The notes under the pieces were generated by a model. It saw only the letters and a list, made by a program, of their open reading frames with translations, had not been told where the DNA came from and made no database searches. A stretch of DNA of 64,000 nt from Sphingobium limneticum (GTDB taxonomy: Bacteria; Pseudomonadota; Alphaproteobacteria; Sphingomonadales; Sphingomonadaceae). The stretch is taken from positions 1-64,000 of the forward strand of contig NZ_VYPZ01000002.1 in assembly GCF_008710155.1 (NCBI RefSeq). The letters run 5' to 3'. Numbering within the stretch: position 1 is the first letter of the stretch; every line of letters starts with the position of its first letter. Below are positions 1 through 7,972 of this stretch, piece by piece. A program made the position numbers and the translations under genes.

Positions 1-46
1 GGCCTGAAATTACCGTGATCTGAGTCATCGCACCGTTCCTAGTATC

Positions 47-74
47 GGTGCAAACACCGGCGCTTGCACCGGTG
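47..74. repeat. Inverted repeat upstream of the first ORF
   Basis: Arms GGTGCAA (47-53) and TTGCACC (64-70) flank a 10-nt spacer. An overlapping palindrome CACCGGTG sits at 67-74. It lies about 90 nt before the ATG at 160 and could be an operator for that putative antitoxin gene. It has no T-run, so a terminator is unlikely. Function is inferred from position only. Confidence 0.35.
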
Positions 75-159
75 CCATCTCGAAATATCAGCCGATCACC
101 GCAAGGCGGCCCTCACCGGAGCGATACCATCTAACGGCACAACACCGCGTCATATCTGC

Positions 160-606
160 ATGGAAGGAGGAGTCCCCTATGCGCGGCTCCTCGCAGACAT
201 AGATGCTATCGAGAACATGATTTCCGGCGGATGGCCCGTCCAACGCCTACTAGGTATCGAAGAGTCGTGGCTCAGAAGGAAACGAGCTCAGCAATACAAT
301 AAGCCCGACGCGGAAGGCGGCGGCCCACAGCCCTTCCGCCAAAACACACATCGTCGTTGTGCATCTTACGCTCTGATGCGTCAGCGGGTGTCTTGTTACC
401 AAATTCTCATTGCCATGGCATCCCGCTTGTTTGAATCAAAGGATGACAGCGCGGTTTTTGTATCTACGCCAAACCCCGAACTTGGCAATGTGAGGCCCAT
501 CGATTTCGCTACCGATATCCCATCGCTCCAGCGATGCATCGACCTGATGCCTAGAGACCCCAAGCTCACCAGCCTCAAAGGAACAACCTACAAAAGGATC
601 TGGTAG
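160..606 (+). CDS. Putative MbcA/ParS/Xre-type antitoxin-like protein
   Basis: This is an open frame of 148 codons from the ATG at 160. A TTG at 64 is also in frame, but the extra residues look non-coding. The C-terminal third has a segment with a short acidic helix, then TPNPELGN, RPIDFA and a helix. That resembles the toxin-binding domain (DUF2384) of MbcA/ParS/Xre antitoxins, which usually pair with RES-domain toxins. No RES toxin follows: the next gene is convergent and starts its coding end 32 nt away. The ATG lacks a clear ribosome site, so the true start is uncertain. If real, it is an orphan antitoxin or a remnant. The family call is pattern recognition only. Confidence 0.35.
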   Translation: MEGGVPYARLLADIDAIENMISGGWPVQRLLGIEESWLRRKRAQQYNKPDAEGGGPQPFRQNTHRRCASYALMRQRVSCYQILIAMASRLFESKDDSAVFVSTPNPELGNVRPIDFATDIPSLQRCIDLMPRDPKLTSLKGTTYKRIW

Positions 607-637
607 CTGACATACGGCATCTGAAATAATTGACCTG

Positions 638-1918
638 TCACGCTGCTCTTTGATCGAACACAGAGAAAAGGCCAGGCTCCCGAGACACCTTGATCTCGTC
701 ATCCCAAGCGAACGTCTTCACCGACCGTCGCAACGCCCCATCCTTGCCAGTGATAATCACATCCTGCGCCTTGCGTAGTTCGGCCAGCGCTGCATCCACG
801 ATCTCACCGATTACCGGCGCCTCGTTGCAATGGGATGCGAACAGTTCTTTCTTGGTCAGCGGCCCCTTCCCGGCAACAGCCCGTGCGTGAAGCATCCTGG
901 CGAGTTGGTCGACAACGGCGTTCTCCGACCTCGTTCGCGCGTTGTCGTTGAAGCCGAAGTCCAGCATATCCTTCCGCACATCCTCGCTTGGATTAAAGCC
1001 AAGCGAGTTAAAGCCCGCCCGACCGAAATGCTCGAACGTGTTTTCCATTCCCCAGTGGATCTTGCCCATTTCTTCTCGAGCCGAATGGTGCTTCGACAGG
1101 TGCAGGAGCCAGTAATCCCGATTAGATCCACCTTCGGGGTGGATGAAAAACGGCGTGTAATAATCGGCACCAGTGTTCCGCTGGATATGCTCGTAGAGCG
1201 TGTTTTGGATGAAGCGCTTCCAACCCCGCATCTGCTTCATTTGCAGCATGTCCTGGACATCACTACGACCGAGATCAACCGCCGCTAAGCCTGCGGTGTC
1301 GATCATCCTGTCGTTCAGCAGATTTACCAGATGGTCTACCATGAAGGTCAGCACCACTTCCGGGTTCTGAAGGGCTGCCATGATCTTGCGGATTGTAGCG
1401 AATGTGACTGAACTCCATCCGTATTGATCCAGGAAGAACAAGGATCGATGCGCCCGCCCTCTTGCCTGGATGCGTGCGATCACATCCCCAGCTACCTCTT
1501 CAAACTTCGACGTGATGATATGGATGTCCCGCCCGATCCGAGAGCCGTGGCCCTCGCTTTCCAGAAGATCCCGTAGAAAATCGATATGGTTACGATTCGC
1601 ATCGACGAAGACAAAGTCGACATTGATCGCAATGCCACGTGTCCGTGCCGCTGCAACCTCAGCCCGAACCCGGTCCACTGCAGCCAACATTCGAAGTGGA
1701 GACCCATCAACCTGACCGCCATCAAGCGTATAGCGACCGCCACCGCAGAACCCATCAACGATAGTGAGGTTGAGAGCACGGGTGCGATGACTCTTCGTCA
1801 ATGTACGAATGTACGCCCCAACATAGGCATCGAATATCTCATGCTTTGCCGCACTGTGGCGACCGAGTTCGGGCAGACTACCGCCCACGATCCAATCGTA
1901 ACCCAGATTACCTGCCAT
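638..1918 (-). CDS. tcmP: Three-Cys-motif partner protein TcmP, copy 1
   Basis: A 426-residue protein with the TcmP layout: an N-terminal Lys/His helix (SAAKHEIFDAYVGAY), a glycine loop IVDGFCGGG, a GSPL segment, an acidic strand FVFVDANR and FFLDQYGW. TcmP proteins are uncharacterised and are named for occurring beside Gp37/Gp68-type three-cysteine proteins; one is encoded divergently 177 bp away. The glycine loop, acidic strand and LDQYG segment look like motifs I, II and IV of class I methyltransferases, here in degenerate form (DQYG rather than DPYG). The rest is winged-helix-like toward the C-terminus (VVDQLARMLHARAV...), an inference. Start ATG at 1918 has GAGG about 9 nt upstream. Confidence 0.75.
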   Translation of the reverse strand: MAGNLGYDWIVGGSLPELGRHSAAKHEIFDAYVGAYIRTLTKSHRTRALNLTIVDGFCGGGRYTLDGGQVDGSPLRMLAAVDRVRAEVAAARTRGIAINVDFVFVDANRNHIDFLRDLLESEGHGSRIGRDIHIITSKFEEVAGDVIARIQARGRAHRSLFFLDQYGWSSVTFATIRKIMAALQNPEVVLTFMVDHLVNLLNDRMIDTAGLAAVDLGRSDVQDMLQMKQMRGWKRFIQNTLYEHIQRNTGADYYTPFFIHPEGGSNRDYWLLHLSKHHSAREEMGKIHWGMENTFEHFGRAGFNSLGFNPSEDVRKDMLDFGFNDNARTRSENAVVDQLARMLHARAVAGKGPLTKKELFASHCNEAPVIGEIVDAALAELRKAQDVIITGKDGALRRSVKTFAWDDEIKVSREPGLFSVFDQRAA

Positions 1919-2095
1919 GGACTGATGCCTCGCTGGCGCCCTGCCGCCATAGACAAGTTATGAGTAATACTTACAGCAACTGTCTATCCCCTTCTCATTC
2001 ATTTTGCTCATATTTTCCAGTTTTGGCACCGAAACTCGTTGCCCCACGATTCGCGATATGCCAAGATTCATGGTACGTTCTAGGGGCGCGTTACT

Positions 2096-2836
2096 ATGGC
2101 CGACGGCAGTGCAATCGAGTGGACAGATGCGACGTGGAATCCGGTGACGGGTTGTACGAAGATTACTGCCGGCTGCGACAATTGCTATGCCGCCCGCTTC
2201 TCTGAACGGTGGCGCGGCATCCCAGGTCATCCTTTCGAACATGGCTTCGACCTCACCCTTCGGCCTGAACGGCTAGCGCAACCGCTCGCTTGGAAGCGGT
2301 CCCGGATGATCTTCGTCAATTCGATGAGCGACCTATTCCACAAGGAGGTGCCCCGCACCTTCATCGATCAGGTCTTCGATACGATGGAAAAGGCGGATTG
2401 GCACGTCTTCCAAGTGTTGACGAAACGTAGTTCGCTGATGCGCAGCTATCTCAAGCGGCGCTACCGTGATGCCACACCACCGGCTCACATTTGGCTCGGT
2501 GTGTCGGTCGAAGACAGCAAATCCAGCGCTCGTATTACGCATCTGCGAGATGCACCTGCTGGCGTCCGCTTCCTTTCCGTAGAACCGCTGATCGGTTCAG
2601 TCGGAAAAGTTGATCTCACGGGCATTCACTGGGTTATTGCGGGCGGCGAAAGTGGGCCGGGCGCGCGGCCGATGGCAATCGAATGGGCGCGTGAAATTCG
2701 CGACCTATGCGCCGAACAAGGCGTCGCGTTCTTCTTCAAACAATGGGGCGGCATCCGGCCAAAGACCGGCGGCCGTGATCTCGACGGGCGCGAATGGAAC
2801 GAGCTGCCGGTTCCCGTAGCCTCGCGCGCCGCTTAA
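2096..2836 (+). CDS. Gp37/Gp68-family (DUF5131) three-cysteine protein
   Basis: The 246-residue protein opens with IEWTDATWNPVTGC and carries Cys20, Cys27 and Cys30 (C-x6-C-x2-C). This is the invariant triplet of the phage Gp37/Gp68 family, thought to bind an iron-sulfur cluster as in radical-SAM proteins. Further family landmarks are FVNSMSDLFH, FQVLTKR, WLGVSVE, RFLSVEPL, WVIAGGESG and FFKQWGG. Biochemical function is unknown. It is encoded between two tcmP genes, divergent from one and 33 bp upstream of the start region of the other, so it is probably co-transcribed with the second. AGGGGCG lies about 7 nt before the ATG. Length is usual for the family. Confidence 0.85.
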   Translation: MADGSAIEWTDATWNPVTGCTKITAGCDNCYAARFSERWRGIPGHPFEHGFDLTLRPERLAQPLAWKRSRMIFVNSMSDLFHKEVPRTFIDQVFDTMEKADWHVFQVLTKRSSLMRSYLKRRYRDATPPAHIWLGVSVEDSKSSARITHLRDAPAGVRFLSVEPLIGSVGKVDLTGIHWVIAGGESGPGARPMAIEWAREIRDLCAEQGVAFFFKQWGGIRPKTGGRDLDGREWNELPVPVASRAA

Positions 2837-2902
2837 CAACGGGCATATCCCCACCAGACAAGATCAACGGTGCCGCTGAGGCCTAACCGAGACAAACCCG
2901 AC

Positions 2903-3853
2903 ATGGCCGATGTGGAAAGAGCTGAACATACCTTTGGTGGCGGCTGGACCGAGATCAAACTCAACGCCGTTTCCGATTACCTTAACTTTTACACCCGGGC
3001 GCTTCAATCGAGCCCATCTCCGACCAACCCGTTTGAAACATGGTACATCGATGCATTCGCCGGGACAGGTGACCGCACCATCGAAAGCAAGTCGGTTGGG
3101 CTTTTTAGCCCAGAACCAGGCGTCATGGAGCGCGTCCGTCTGGAGGGATCTGCACGTCGTGCGATAGCCATTGATCCGCCCTTCCGGCACTTCGTATTCA
3201 TCGAGAAGGATCCGCAGCGCTTCGCCGCCCTTGAGCGGGTGAAATCCGACTTCCCGAACCGCGACATCCGATGCGTCCCTGGGGATGCCAACGACGAACT
3301 GCGCAAGGTTTTCTCCAATGGCCCTTGGACGCAGCCGGGCCGGAGCGGACTTCAGCGCGCCGTCGTATTCCTCGACCCCTACGGCATGTCTGTTCGATGG
3401 GACACGCTAAGATACCTCGCCAACACTCAGCGTGCCGACGTATGGTATCTCTTTCCGCTTCACGCTGCTCTTCGGCAGTTGAGCCACGACCATGCGGCTC
3501 TCGACGCTGGAAAAAGGGCATCGCTGAATGAGGTTTTCGGCACCCCCGATTGGGAGCAGCACTTCTACAAGTACACCCCCAAGCCTTCGGACCTCTTCGA
3601 CTTTGCGGCCACATCAACGCCCAACCGAAGTGCCGACCCTGACAAGGTAGAAAAATTCGCGGCCGAACGCCTACGGACCATCTTCAGTTTCGTGTCCGAG
3701 CCGATCCCGATCTTGACCCGACATAAGCTGCGCCAGTTCTCATTGTTCCTGCTCAGCGGAAACCCCAACGAACGGGCAGTGTCGCTGATCAAGAGGGGCG
3801 TCGCTGCTCAGATTAAAAAGTTTGGTGGACGAACCTTGCCTTCGTCCCGGTGA
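2903..3853 (+). CDS. tcmP: Three-Cys-motif partner protein TcmP, copy 2
   Basis: A 316-residue TcmP-family protein beginning FGGGWTEIKLNAVSDYLNFY, as expected for the family. A GTG at 2870 would add 11 residues; the ATG at 2903 fits the family start better, although neither has a strong ribosome site. It shows DAFAGTGD (like methyltransferase motif I), an acidic strand FVFIEKDP and VFLDPYGM (like motif IV, DPPY). These are better preserved than in copy 1. It is probably in an operon with the Gp37/Gp68-type gene, whose stop is 66 bp upstream of this ATG. It is shorter than copy 1 and clearly divergent from it, so the two are not a recent duplication. Function is unknown. Confidence 0.8.
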   Translation: MADVERAEHTFGGGWTEIKLNAVSDYLNFYTRALQSSPSPTNPFETWYIDAFAGTGDRTIESKSVGLFSPEPGVMERVRLEGSARRAIAIDPPFRHFVFIEKDPQRFAALERVKSDFPNRDIRCVPGDANDELRKVFSNGPWTQPGRSGLQRAVVFLDPYGMSVRWDTLRYLANTQRADVWYLFPLHAALRQLSHDHAALDAGKRASLNEVFGTPDWEQHFYKYTPKPSDLFDFAATSTPNRSADPDKVEKFAAERLRTIFSFVSEPIPILTRHKLRQFSLFLLSGNPNERAVSLIKRGVAAQIKKFGGRTLPSSR

Positions 3854-3987
3854 CGACAAGCACCATCCCGCATCAGTCCAGCTAGCGTTTCGATGTCGTC
3901 TGCCTAAGGGCACTGAGTGAAGTCCGGCCAACTCAAGATCGAAACTTGGACAGAAATATCAAAATATGATGTTGAAATGGAATAATA

Positions 3988-4365
3988 ATGACAAATGAGA
4001 TTGCTACCTGGCGCGAGATCAGCGAAGCGTCACGCGCTCTCGCAAAGCGTTTCGATCGGGACAAATTCCTGAAAACAGTCTTCAAAGGCTGCATCAAAGT
4101 AGGGAAGAGCAAGAGCAACCCAATCCGTGGAAACTTCGTAGCAGCCGGCCTGCGCGAAGCGATCGGTCATATCATCCACAAACTGTCACCTGACGAAGAT
4201 GTCCGCGCATGCGTCTGGTTCGTGCAAGCACCAGACACCGATACAGTGACGAGGAGGCAACGGGCGAATTACATCATCAAGGCCGGCCTTTCAGACCAAT
4301 TCGTAAAGGACATACTGAAGTTCGAGGTGAACCGCACCGGGTCTGCCGGAGGCATTGGGTTGTGA
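3988..4365 (+). pseudogene. N-terminal fragment of a gene interrupted by an IS3 element
   Basis: The native reading frame runs from ATG 3988 to 4327. The IS then begins, and the frame reads 12 codons into the IS before a stop at 4363-4365. Joining 3988-4327 to 5652-6172, with one copy of the AGG target duplication, restores an uninterrupted 286-residue frame (junction [12 protein letters not shown]). The N-terminal half is helical and charged, with KVGKSKSNPIRGNF and HKLSPDEDVRACVWF. The rejoined protein resembles what I recall as predicted pPIWI-associating nuclease group 2, but this is from memory and tentative. It lies 135 bp after tcmP copy 2, on the same strand, so it may have been part of that cassette. 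Confidence 0.8.
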
Positions 4366-4366
4366 G

Positions 4367-5272
4367 TCACGCTGCCATATCGATGTTGGCCGCGGCAGCA
4401 TAATATTGTTCTTCGGCTTCGGCAGGAGGGATGTTGCCGATGGACTCCAGCAGCCGACGATGGTTGAACCAGTCGACCCATTCGAGCGTGGCATATTCGA
4501 CTGCTTCGAAGCTGCGCCATGGTCCACGCCTGTGGATCACCTCAGCCTTGTAAAGGCCATTGATCGTCTCGGCCAAAGCGTTGTCATAGCTATCGCCGAC
4601 GCTGCCGACTGAGGGTTCTATCCCGGCTTCGGCGAGACGCTCGGTGTACTTGATGGAGACGTATTGCGACCCGCGATCGCTATGATGGATGAGGCCGCCC
4701 CGATGGGCCGGCCGACGATCGTGAAGCGCCTGTTCCAGAGCATCGAGCACGAAGCTGGCATGGGCCGTTCTGCTGGCCCGCCAACCTACAATCCGCCGAG
4801 CATAGGTATCGATGACGAAGGCAACGTAGACGAACCCCGCCCAGGTCGCGACGTAGGTGAAGTCCGACACCCACAGCATGTTCGGCGCTGGCGCGTAGAA
4901 CTTGCGGTTGACGTGATCGAGAGGGCATGGCGCCGCCTTGTCACTGATAGTTGTGCGCACCGGCTTGCCCCGGATCACCCCTGCCAAGCCCATCTCCCGC
5001 ATCAACCGCGCGACTGTGCAGCGGGCGACCGGAAAGCCTTCCCGCATCATCTGCCGCCAGACCTTGCGCACGCCGTAGACCGCGAAGTTCTCGGCGAATA
5101 CGCGCGCGACCTCGGGCTTCAGGGCGACGTCCCGCTGCGCCCGCGCCGACAGGCGTGTCGGATCCTGCCGCTTTGCGACGCGCTCGTGGTAAGTGGATGG
5201 GGCGATCGGCAGGACACGGCAGATCGGCTCGACCCCATAGGCATCGCGGTGATCGTCGATGAAGGCGATCAT
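4367..5272 (-). CDS. IS3-family transposase OrfB (DDE integrase)
   Basis: This is the 301-residue catalytic subunit. An HTH_21-type helical region ([13 protein letters not shown]) precedes the rve integrase core. The triad is visible: Asp in VSDFTYV, Asp in HHSDRGSQY and Glu in NALAETING. Exactly 35 residues separate the second Asp from the Glu, the D(35)E spacing of IS3 transposases. Its ATG overlaps the orfA stop as ATGA (5269-5272). Production could be by translational coupling, or as a fusion by frameshift; no A6G-type slippery run is seen near the overlap. No truncation is visible, so the element could be active. Confidence 0.95.
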   Translation of the reverse strand: MIAFIDDHRDAYGVEPICRVLPIAPSTYHERVAKRQDPTRLSARAQRDVALKPEVARVFAENFAVYGVRKVWRQMMREGFPVARCTVARLMREMGLAGVIRGKPVRTTISDKAAPCPLDHVNRKFYAPAPNMLWVSDFTYVATWAGFVYVAFVIDTYARRIVGWRASRTAHASFVLDALEQALHDRRPAHRGGLIHHSDRGSQYVSIKYTERLAEAGIEPSVGSVGDSYDNALAETINGLYKAEVIHRRGPWRSFEAVEYATLEWVDWFNHRRLLESIGNIPPAEAEEQYYAAAANIDMAA

Positions 5273-5595
5273 CGCCGGAACGGGCGGTCGAGCTCCGCCT
5301 GGGCAAAATATGCCGATGCCTTGCGCAGGATCTCATTGGCCTGTCGCAGCTCGCGGACCTCGCGCTCCAGTGCCTTCATCTTGTCGGCTACCTCGGTCGG
5401 GACGCCCGCGCGCTTGCCGCTGTCGACCTCAGCCTTCTTCACCCACTCATGCAGCGTCTGCGGAACGCAGCCGATCTTCTCCGCAATCGAAACCACCGCT
5501 GCCCAGCGAGAGGGGTAATCACGTTCGTGATCGATCACCATACGCACCGCGCGCTCGCGGACTTCCGGCGCAAACTTGTTCGTTGTCTTGCTCAT
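5269..5595 (-). CDS. IS3-family transposase OrfA
   Basis: A 108-residue protein with an N-terminal helix-turn-helix of the HTH_Tnp_1 type ([13 protein letters not shown], then [16 protein letters not shown]). A leucine-zipper-like coiled coil follows ([19 protein letters not shown]), typical for OrfA oligomerisation and end binding. It is followed immediately by orfB with an ATGA overlap. The start ATG at 5595 lies 53 bp inside the right end of the element. A short imperfect inverted repeat (AGGCTCCA / TTGGAGCCT) between the end and the start could be part of its promoter or control region. Confidence 0.93.
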   Translation of the reverse strand: MSKTTNKFAPEVRERAVRMVIDHERDYPSRWAAVVSIAEKIGCVPQTLHEWVKKAEVDSGKRAGVPTEVADKMKALEREVRELRQANEILRKASAYFAQAELDRPFRR

Positions 5596-5648
5596 ACAGG
5601 CTCCACCTTCTCAGGAGTTGGAGCCTCCGGCAAACCCGGGGCGGTTCA

Positions 5649-6172
5649 AGGTGAAGCCCCATGCCGACGAATTGATTGAAATGGTGAATGCGCTAAACCG
5701 CTCTACACATGTCCGCCCAAACACCATCCTAGCCGACGGTTCAAAAATCAGGCGGATTTTCAGCGAAGTTCTCGACGGAATCAACGCCCTACTGGATGCG
5801 GCTGAAGAGAGCCGGGACTTTATCGAAGAGGCAGTCGCAGGAGCGATGCAGACCGCCGTGTTCGAGAAGATGATTGGGGAAGCAATCCAGGAGCTCGATG
5901 AGCTGTCTACCCACACCGCAATTGACCATCACTGGGTCGACGAAATCGTGGTCACCGACATGGATGCCAACACGATCTACTACGAGGTGACCGGATCCGT
6001 TGTGGTCGAACTGCAATATGGCTCAGGATCTGATGTTGCGAACGATATCGGCTCCCGCGACACTGACGAATATCCTTATGAGGCAGAAATCGAACTTCCC
6101 ATCAGCGACCCGCTGACGGTGACCGCGTCAGACGTGCGAGTAAAAGTCGACACAAGCAGCTTCTACAAATGA
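5649..6172 (+). pseudogene. C-terminal fragment of the IS-interrupted gene
   Basis: Coding continues from the AGG duplication in frame [12 protein letters not shown] to the stop at 6172. The fragment contains a helical region (IFSEVLDGINALLDAAEE), an IQELDELSTH segment, and then a beta-rich tail with VDEIVVTDMD, YEVTGSVVVELQYGSGSD and EYPYEAEIEL. This last pattern, a strand pair followed by an (Y/W)GSxSD motif and an F/YPF/Y-type segment, is what I associate with predicted pPIWI-associating nuclease group 2 proteins; that name is tentative. An ATG at 5681 could in principle permit a truncated product, but no ribosome site was recognised. The gene is most likely inactive. Confidence 0.75.
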
Positions 6173-6218
6173 CGCTCAGCATCAAAGGGCGACTATCACC
6201 GCCATGATATCCGCGCAC

Positions 6219-6263
6219 TCCCGACGGACATAACCAGCCAAACTCTGATTATGTCCGTCGGGA
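6219..6263. repeat. Perfect 15-bp inverted repeat
   Basis: Arms TCCCGACGGACATAA (6219-6233) and TTATGTCCGTCGGGA (6249-6263) are perfect complements separated by 15 nt. It sits between the interrupted gene (plus) and carbonic anhydrase (minus). A convergent terminator is possible, but there is no T-run and the AT pairs are at the inner, loop end of the arms. It also marks the edge of the accessory block, so it could be a recombination or insertion site. Confidence 0.7.
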
Positions 6264-6275
6264 AGGCCTGCGCTT

Positions 6276-6899
6276 TTAGAGCCAGCGAACCCGGCCGGTC
6301 GACAGTTCGTACACGGCGCCCACGACCTTCAACTCGCCACGCTCCTGCGGTTCGATCAGCATCGGCTCTGAGAACTTCTGCAGGCGTTCGACCATACGCC
6401 GGACGTTTTCCTCGACCGCGGTATCGACCAGCTTGTCTTCGCCGACATTGCGCTGAGCTGCCAAGACGGCCGGTACGATCGGCTCGATCATACGAGCAAT
6501 GCTACCCGGAAACCGTGTATCCTTCGTCACGACGTCGGCTGCAGCCGCAACGGCGCCGCACTTCTCATGCCCCAACACGACGATGAGCGGCACCTTCAGC
6601 ACGGCCACCGAATATTCGATGGACCCCATGCCGGCGGTGTCCACGTTGTTACCGGCAGTCCGGACAATGAACAGTTCGCCGAGGCCGGCGCCAAACAGCT
6701 GTTCTGGGCCAACGCGAGAGTCCGAACAGCCCACCAGCGTCGCGAACGGCTGCTGACCTTCTGCGAGCGCCAGTCGCCGCTCGCGTGACAAGTCGGCCGG
6801 CACCGGCGCATCGGCCACGAATGCCTCATTGCCGTCGACCAGACGCTGCAGGGCCTCGTCCGGGGTCGGTTGCGTGCTGATTACGCTTGCTGTTGCCAC
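6276..6899 (-). CDS. Beta-class carbonic anhydrase
   Basis: The 207-residue enzyme interconverts CO2 and bicarbonate. The zinc ligands of the beta class are visible: Cys58 (GCSDSR, with the Asp60-Arg62 dyad), His111 and Cys114 (GHEKCG). The family segment IVRTAGN and an N-terminal helix (ALQRLVDGNEAF) are also present. There is no signal peptide, so it is cytoplasmic. The start is GTG at 6899 with AAAGGAG about 7 nt upstream. It follows the bestrophin-like gene with a gap of about 145 bp on the same strand. That neighbour may pass bicarbonate or chloride, so the pair may cooperate. The metal-efflux genes beyond may also matter because the enzyme needs zinc; both links are inference. Confidence 0.93.
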   Translation of the reverse strand: MATASVISTQPTPDEALQRLVDGNEAFVADAPVPADLSRERRLALAEGQQPFATLVGCSDSRVGPEQLFGAGLGELFIVRTAGNNVDTAGMGSIEYSVAVLKVPLIVVLGHEKCGAVAAAADVVTKDTRFPGSIARMIEPIVPAVLAAQRNVGEDKLVDTAVEENVRRMVERLQKFSEPMLIEPQERGELKVVGAVYELSTGRVRWL

Positions 6900-7044
6900 T
6901 TCATACTCCTTTAAATGAATGGGCGCGCAAGGCAGATAGGAACCGCCTGTCGCCGGCGCCCAACTCGATCGTAACGATTGATTTCCGCCCCTTTACGGCC
7001 TGTTGAAGGGTGTAACGGCTACGTCCGGCCTTTGATCCCCTACT

Positions 7045-7920
7045 CTACCACTGCGTTCCCGCCACAGGAGGAAGTGGCCCAGGCCCCTTCCGCCCTAGGG
7101 ACTCCAGAAGATCGATCTCGATCGTCCGACACATCGTCGATAGCGGCACGTCATGGACGGTGTTGGCAAACGGGTCCGTCAGATCCTGCCCGATCCGCAA
7201 CGCAGCCAGGAAGATCATCCCGATCAGGGTCGATCCGATCGGTGTGTAGAGATCCAACGTCTCCACCAACGAGATCGGCAACAGCACGCAGAACAGCCGC
7301 GTGAAGAAGTTCGGCATGAACTCAAAGCCATTGGGCAGCGGCGTATTCTTGATGCGCTCCATGCCCCCTTGGGCATTGGCGATATCGATCATCACTCGTT
7401 CGAACAGGGACTGCTGGATGGTGTCGATCTTCCCGTCAGTCCGCGCTCCAGACACGATCCGAGACATGTCCTCGAGCAACGCATTGGGGCGGTTCGTACG
7501 CTCGGCAGCCACTTCGGCGGCCTCCTTGCCCGCCAGCCGCTTAATATCCTCTGTCGGATCCTGCCCCCGCAGCCGGCACCGCATCGCGTGCGCGAAAGAG
7601 ATCTGCCGCAGCACAATAGCTTCCGCTTCCGGGCCAGCCGGCAATACATTGCGACACAAACGGGCCATGCTGCGCGAGGCGTTGATCAAAGCGCCCCATA
7701 AGGTGCGCGCCTCCCACCAGCGGGCGTAAGCGGCGTTCGTCCTGAAGCCGAGAAACAAAGCTATGGCCGTGCCGAACAGCGCGACTGGCAGCGCAGGCTC
7801 CTTGATTGGCATGAACCGGTGGAAGATGGTGACTGCCACATCCCAGGCAAACAGGATGGTCAGTGGCTTCCAGATTTCGAGTATGATCTGCTGCAGGCGG
7901 GGACGCGCTCCGACGATCAT
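7045..7920 (-). CDS. Bestrophin-family membrane channel
   Basis: A 291-residue integral membrane protein of the bacterial bestrophin (RFP-TM, UPF0187) family. Family hallmarks are FLGFRTNAAYARWWEAR after the second membrane segment, and near the C-terminus DPFANTVHDVPL. Hydrophobic segments lie around residues 17-35, 42-60, 210-228 and 235-250. Bestrophins form pentameric anion or, in some bacteria, cation channels in the inner membrane. The ATG at 7920 is preceded by GGAGCACCGCG. It lies upstream of carbonic anhydrase on the same strand, which suggests a bicarbonate-related role. Substrate is not deducible from the sequence. Confidence 0.85.
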   Translation of the reverse strand: MIVGARPRLQQIILEIWKPLTILFAWDVAVTIFHRFMPIKEPALPVALFGTAIALFLGFRTNAAYARWWEARTLWGALINASRSMARLCRNVLPAGPEAEAIVLRQISFAHAMRCRLRGQDPTEDIKRLAGKEAAEVAAERTNRPNALLEDMSRIVSGARTDGKIDTIQQSLFERVMIDIANAQGGMERIKNTPLPNGFEFMPNFFTRLFCVLLPISLVETLDLYTPIGSTLIGMIFLAALRIGQDLTDPFANTVHDVPLSTMCRTIEIDLLESLGRKGPGPLPPVAGTQW

Positions 7921-7972
7921 CGCGGTGCTCCATTATCTATGATGTGAGAGGCGTAGCGCCCAATTCTTAAAA

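Larger units (their letters stand above)
4328..5648 (-). mobile_element. Complete IS3-family (IS51-like) insertion sequence
   Basis: The 1321-bp element has terminal inverted repeats at 4328-4353 and 5623-5648 that match at 24 of 26 positions and begin TGAACCG. It is flanked by a 3-bp direct repeat AGG (4325-4327 and 5649-5651), the usual target duplication size for IS3-family elements. It carries orfA and orfB on the minus strand, both intact. Removing the element plus one AGG restores the frame of the host gene exactly, so the insertion is clean and has not been reshuffled. The IS51 subgroup label rests on the end sequence and the transposase style. Confidence 0.92.

Noticed and set aside
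64..159. In-frame TTG extension of the first ORF
   Set aside because: The added residues overlap the inverted repeat and have unlikely composition; the ATG at 160 is the more conservative start.
5255..5340. Programmed -1 frameshift site in the IS3 element
   Set aside because: No A6G or similar slippery run is seen near the orfA-orfB overlap; the ATGA overlap allows translational coupling instead.
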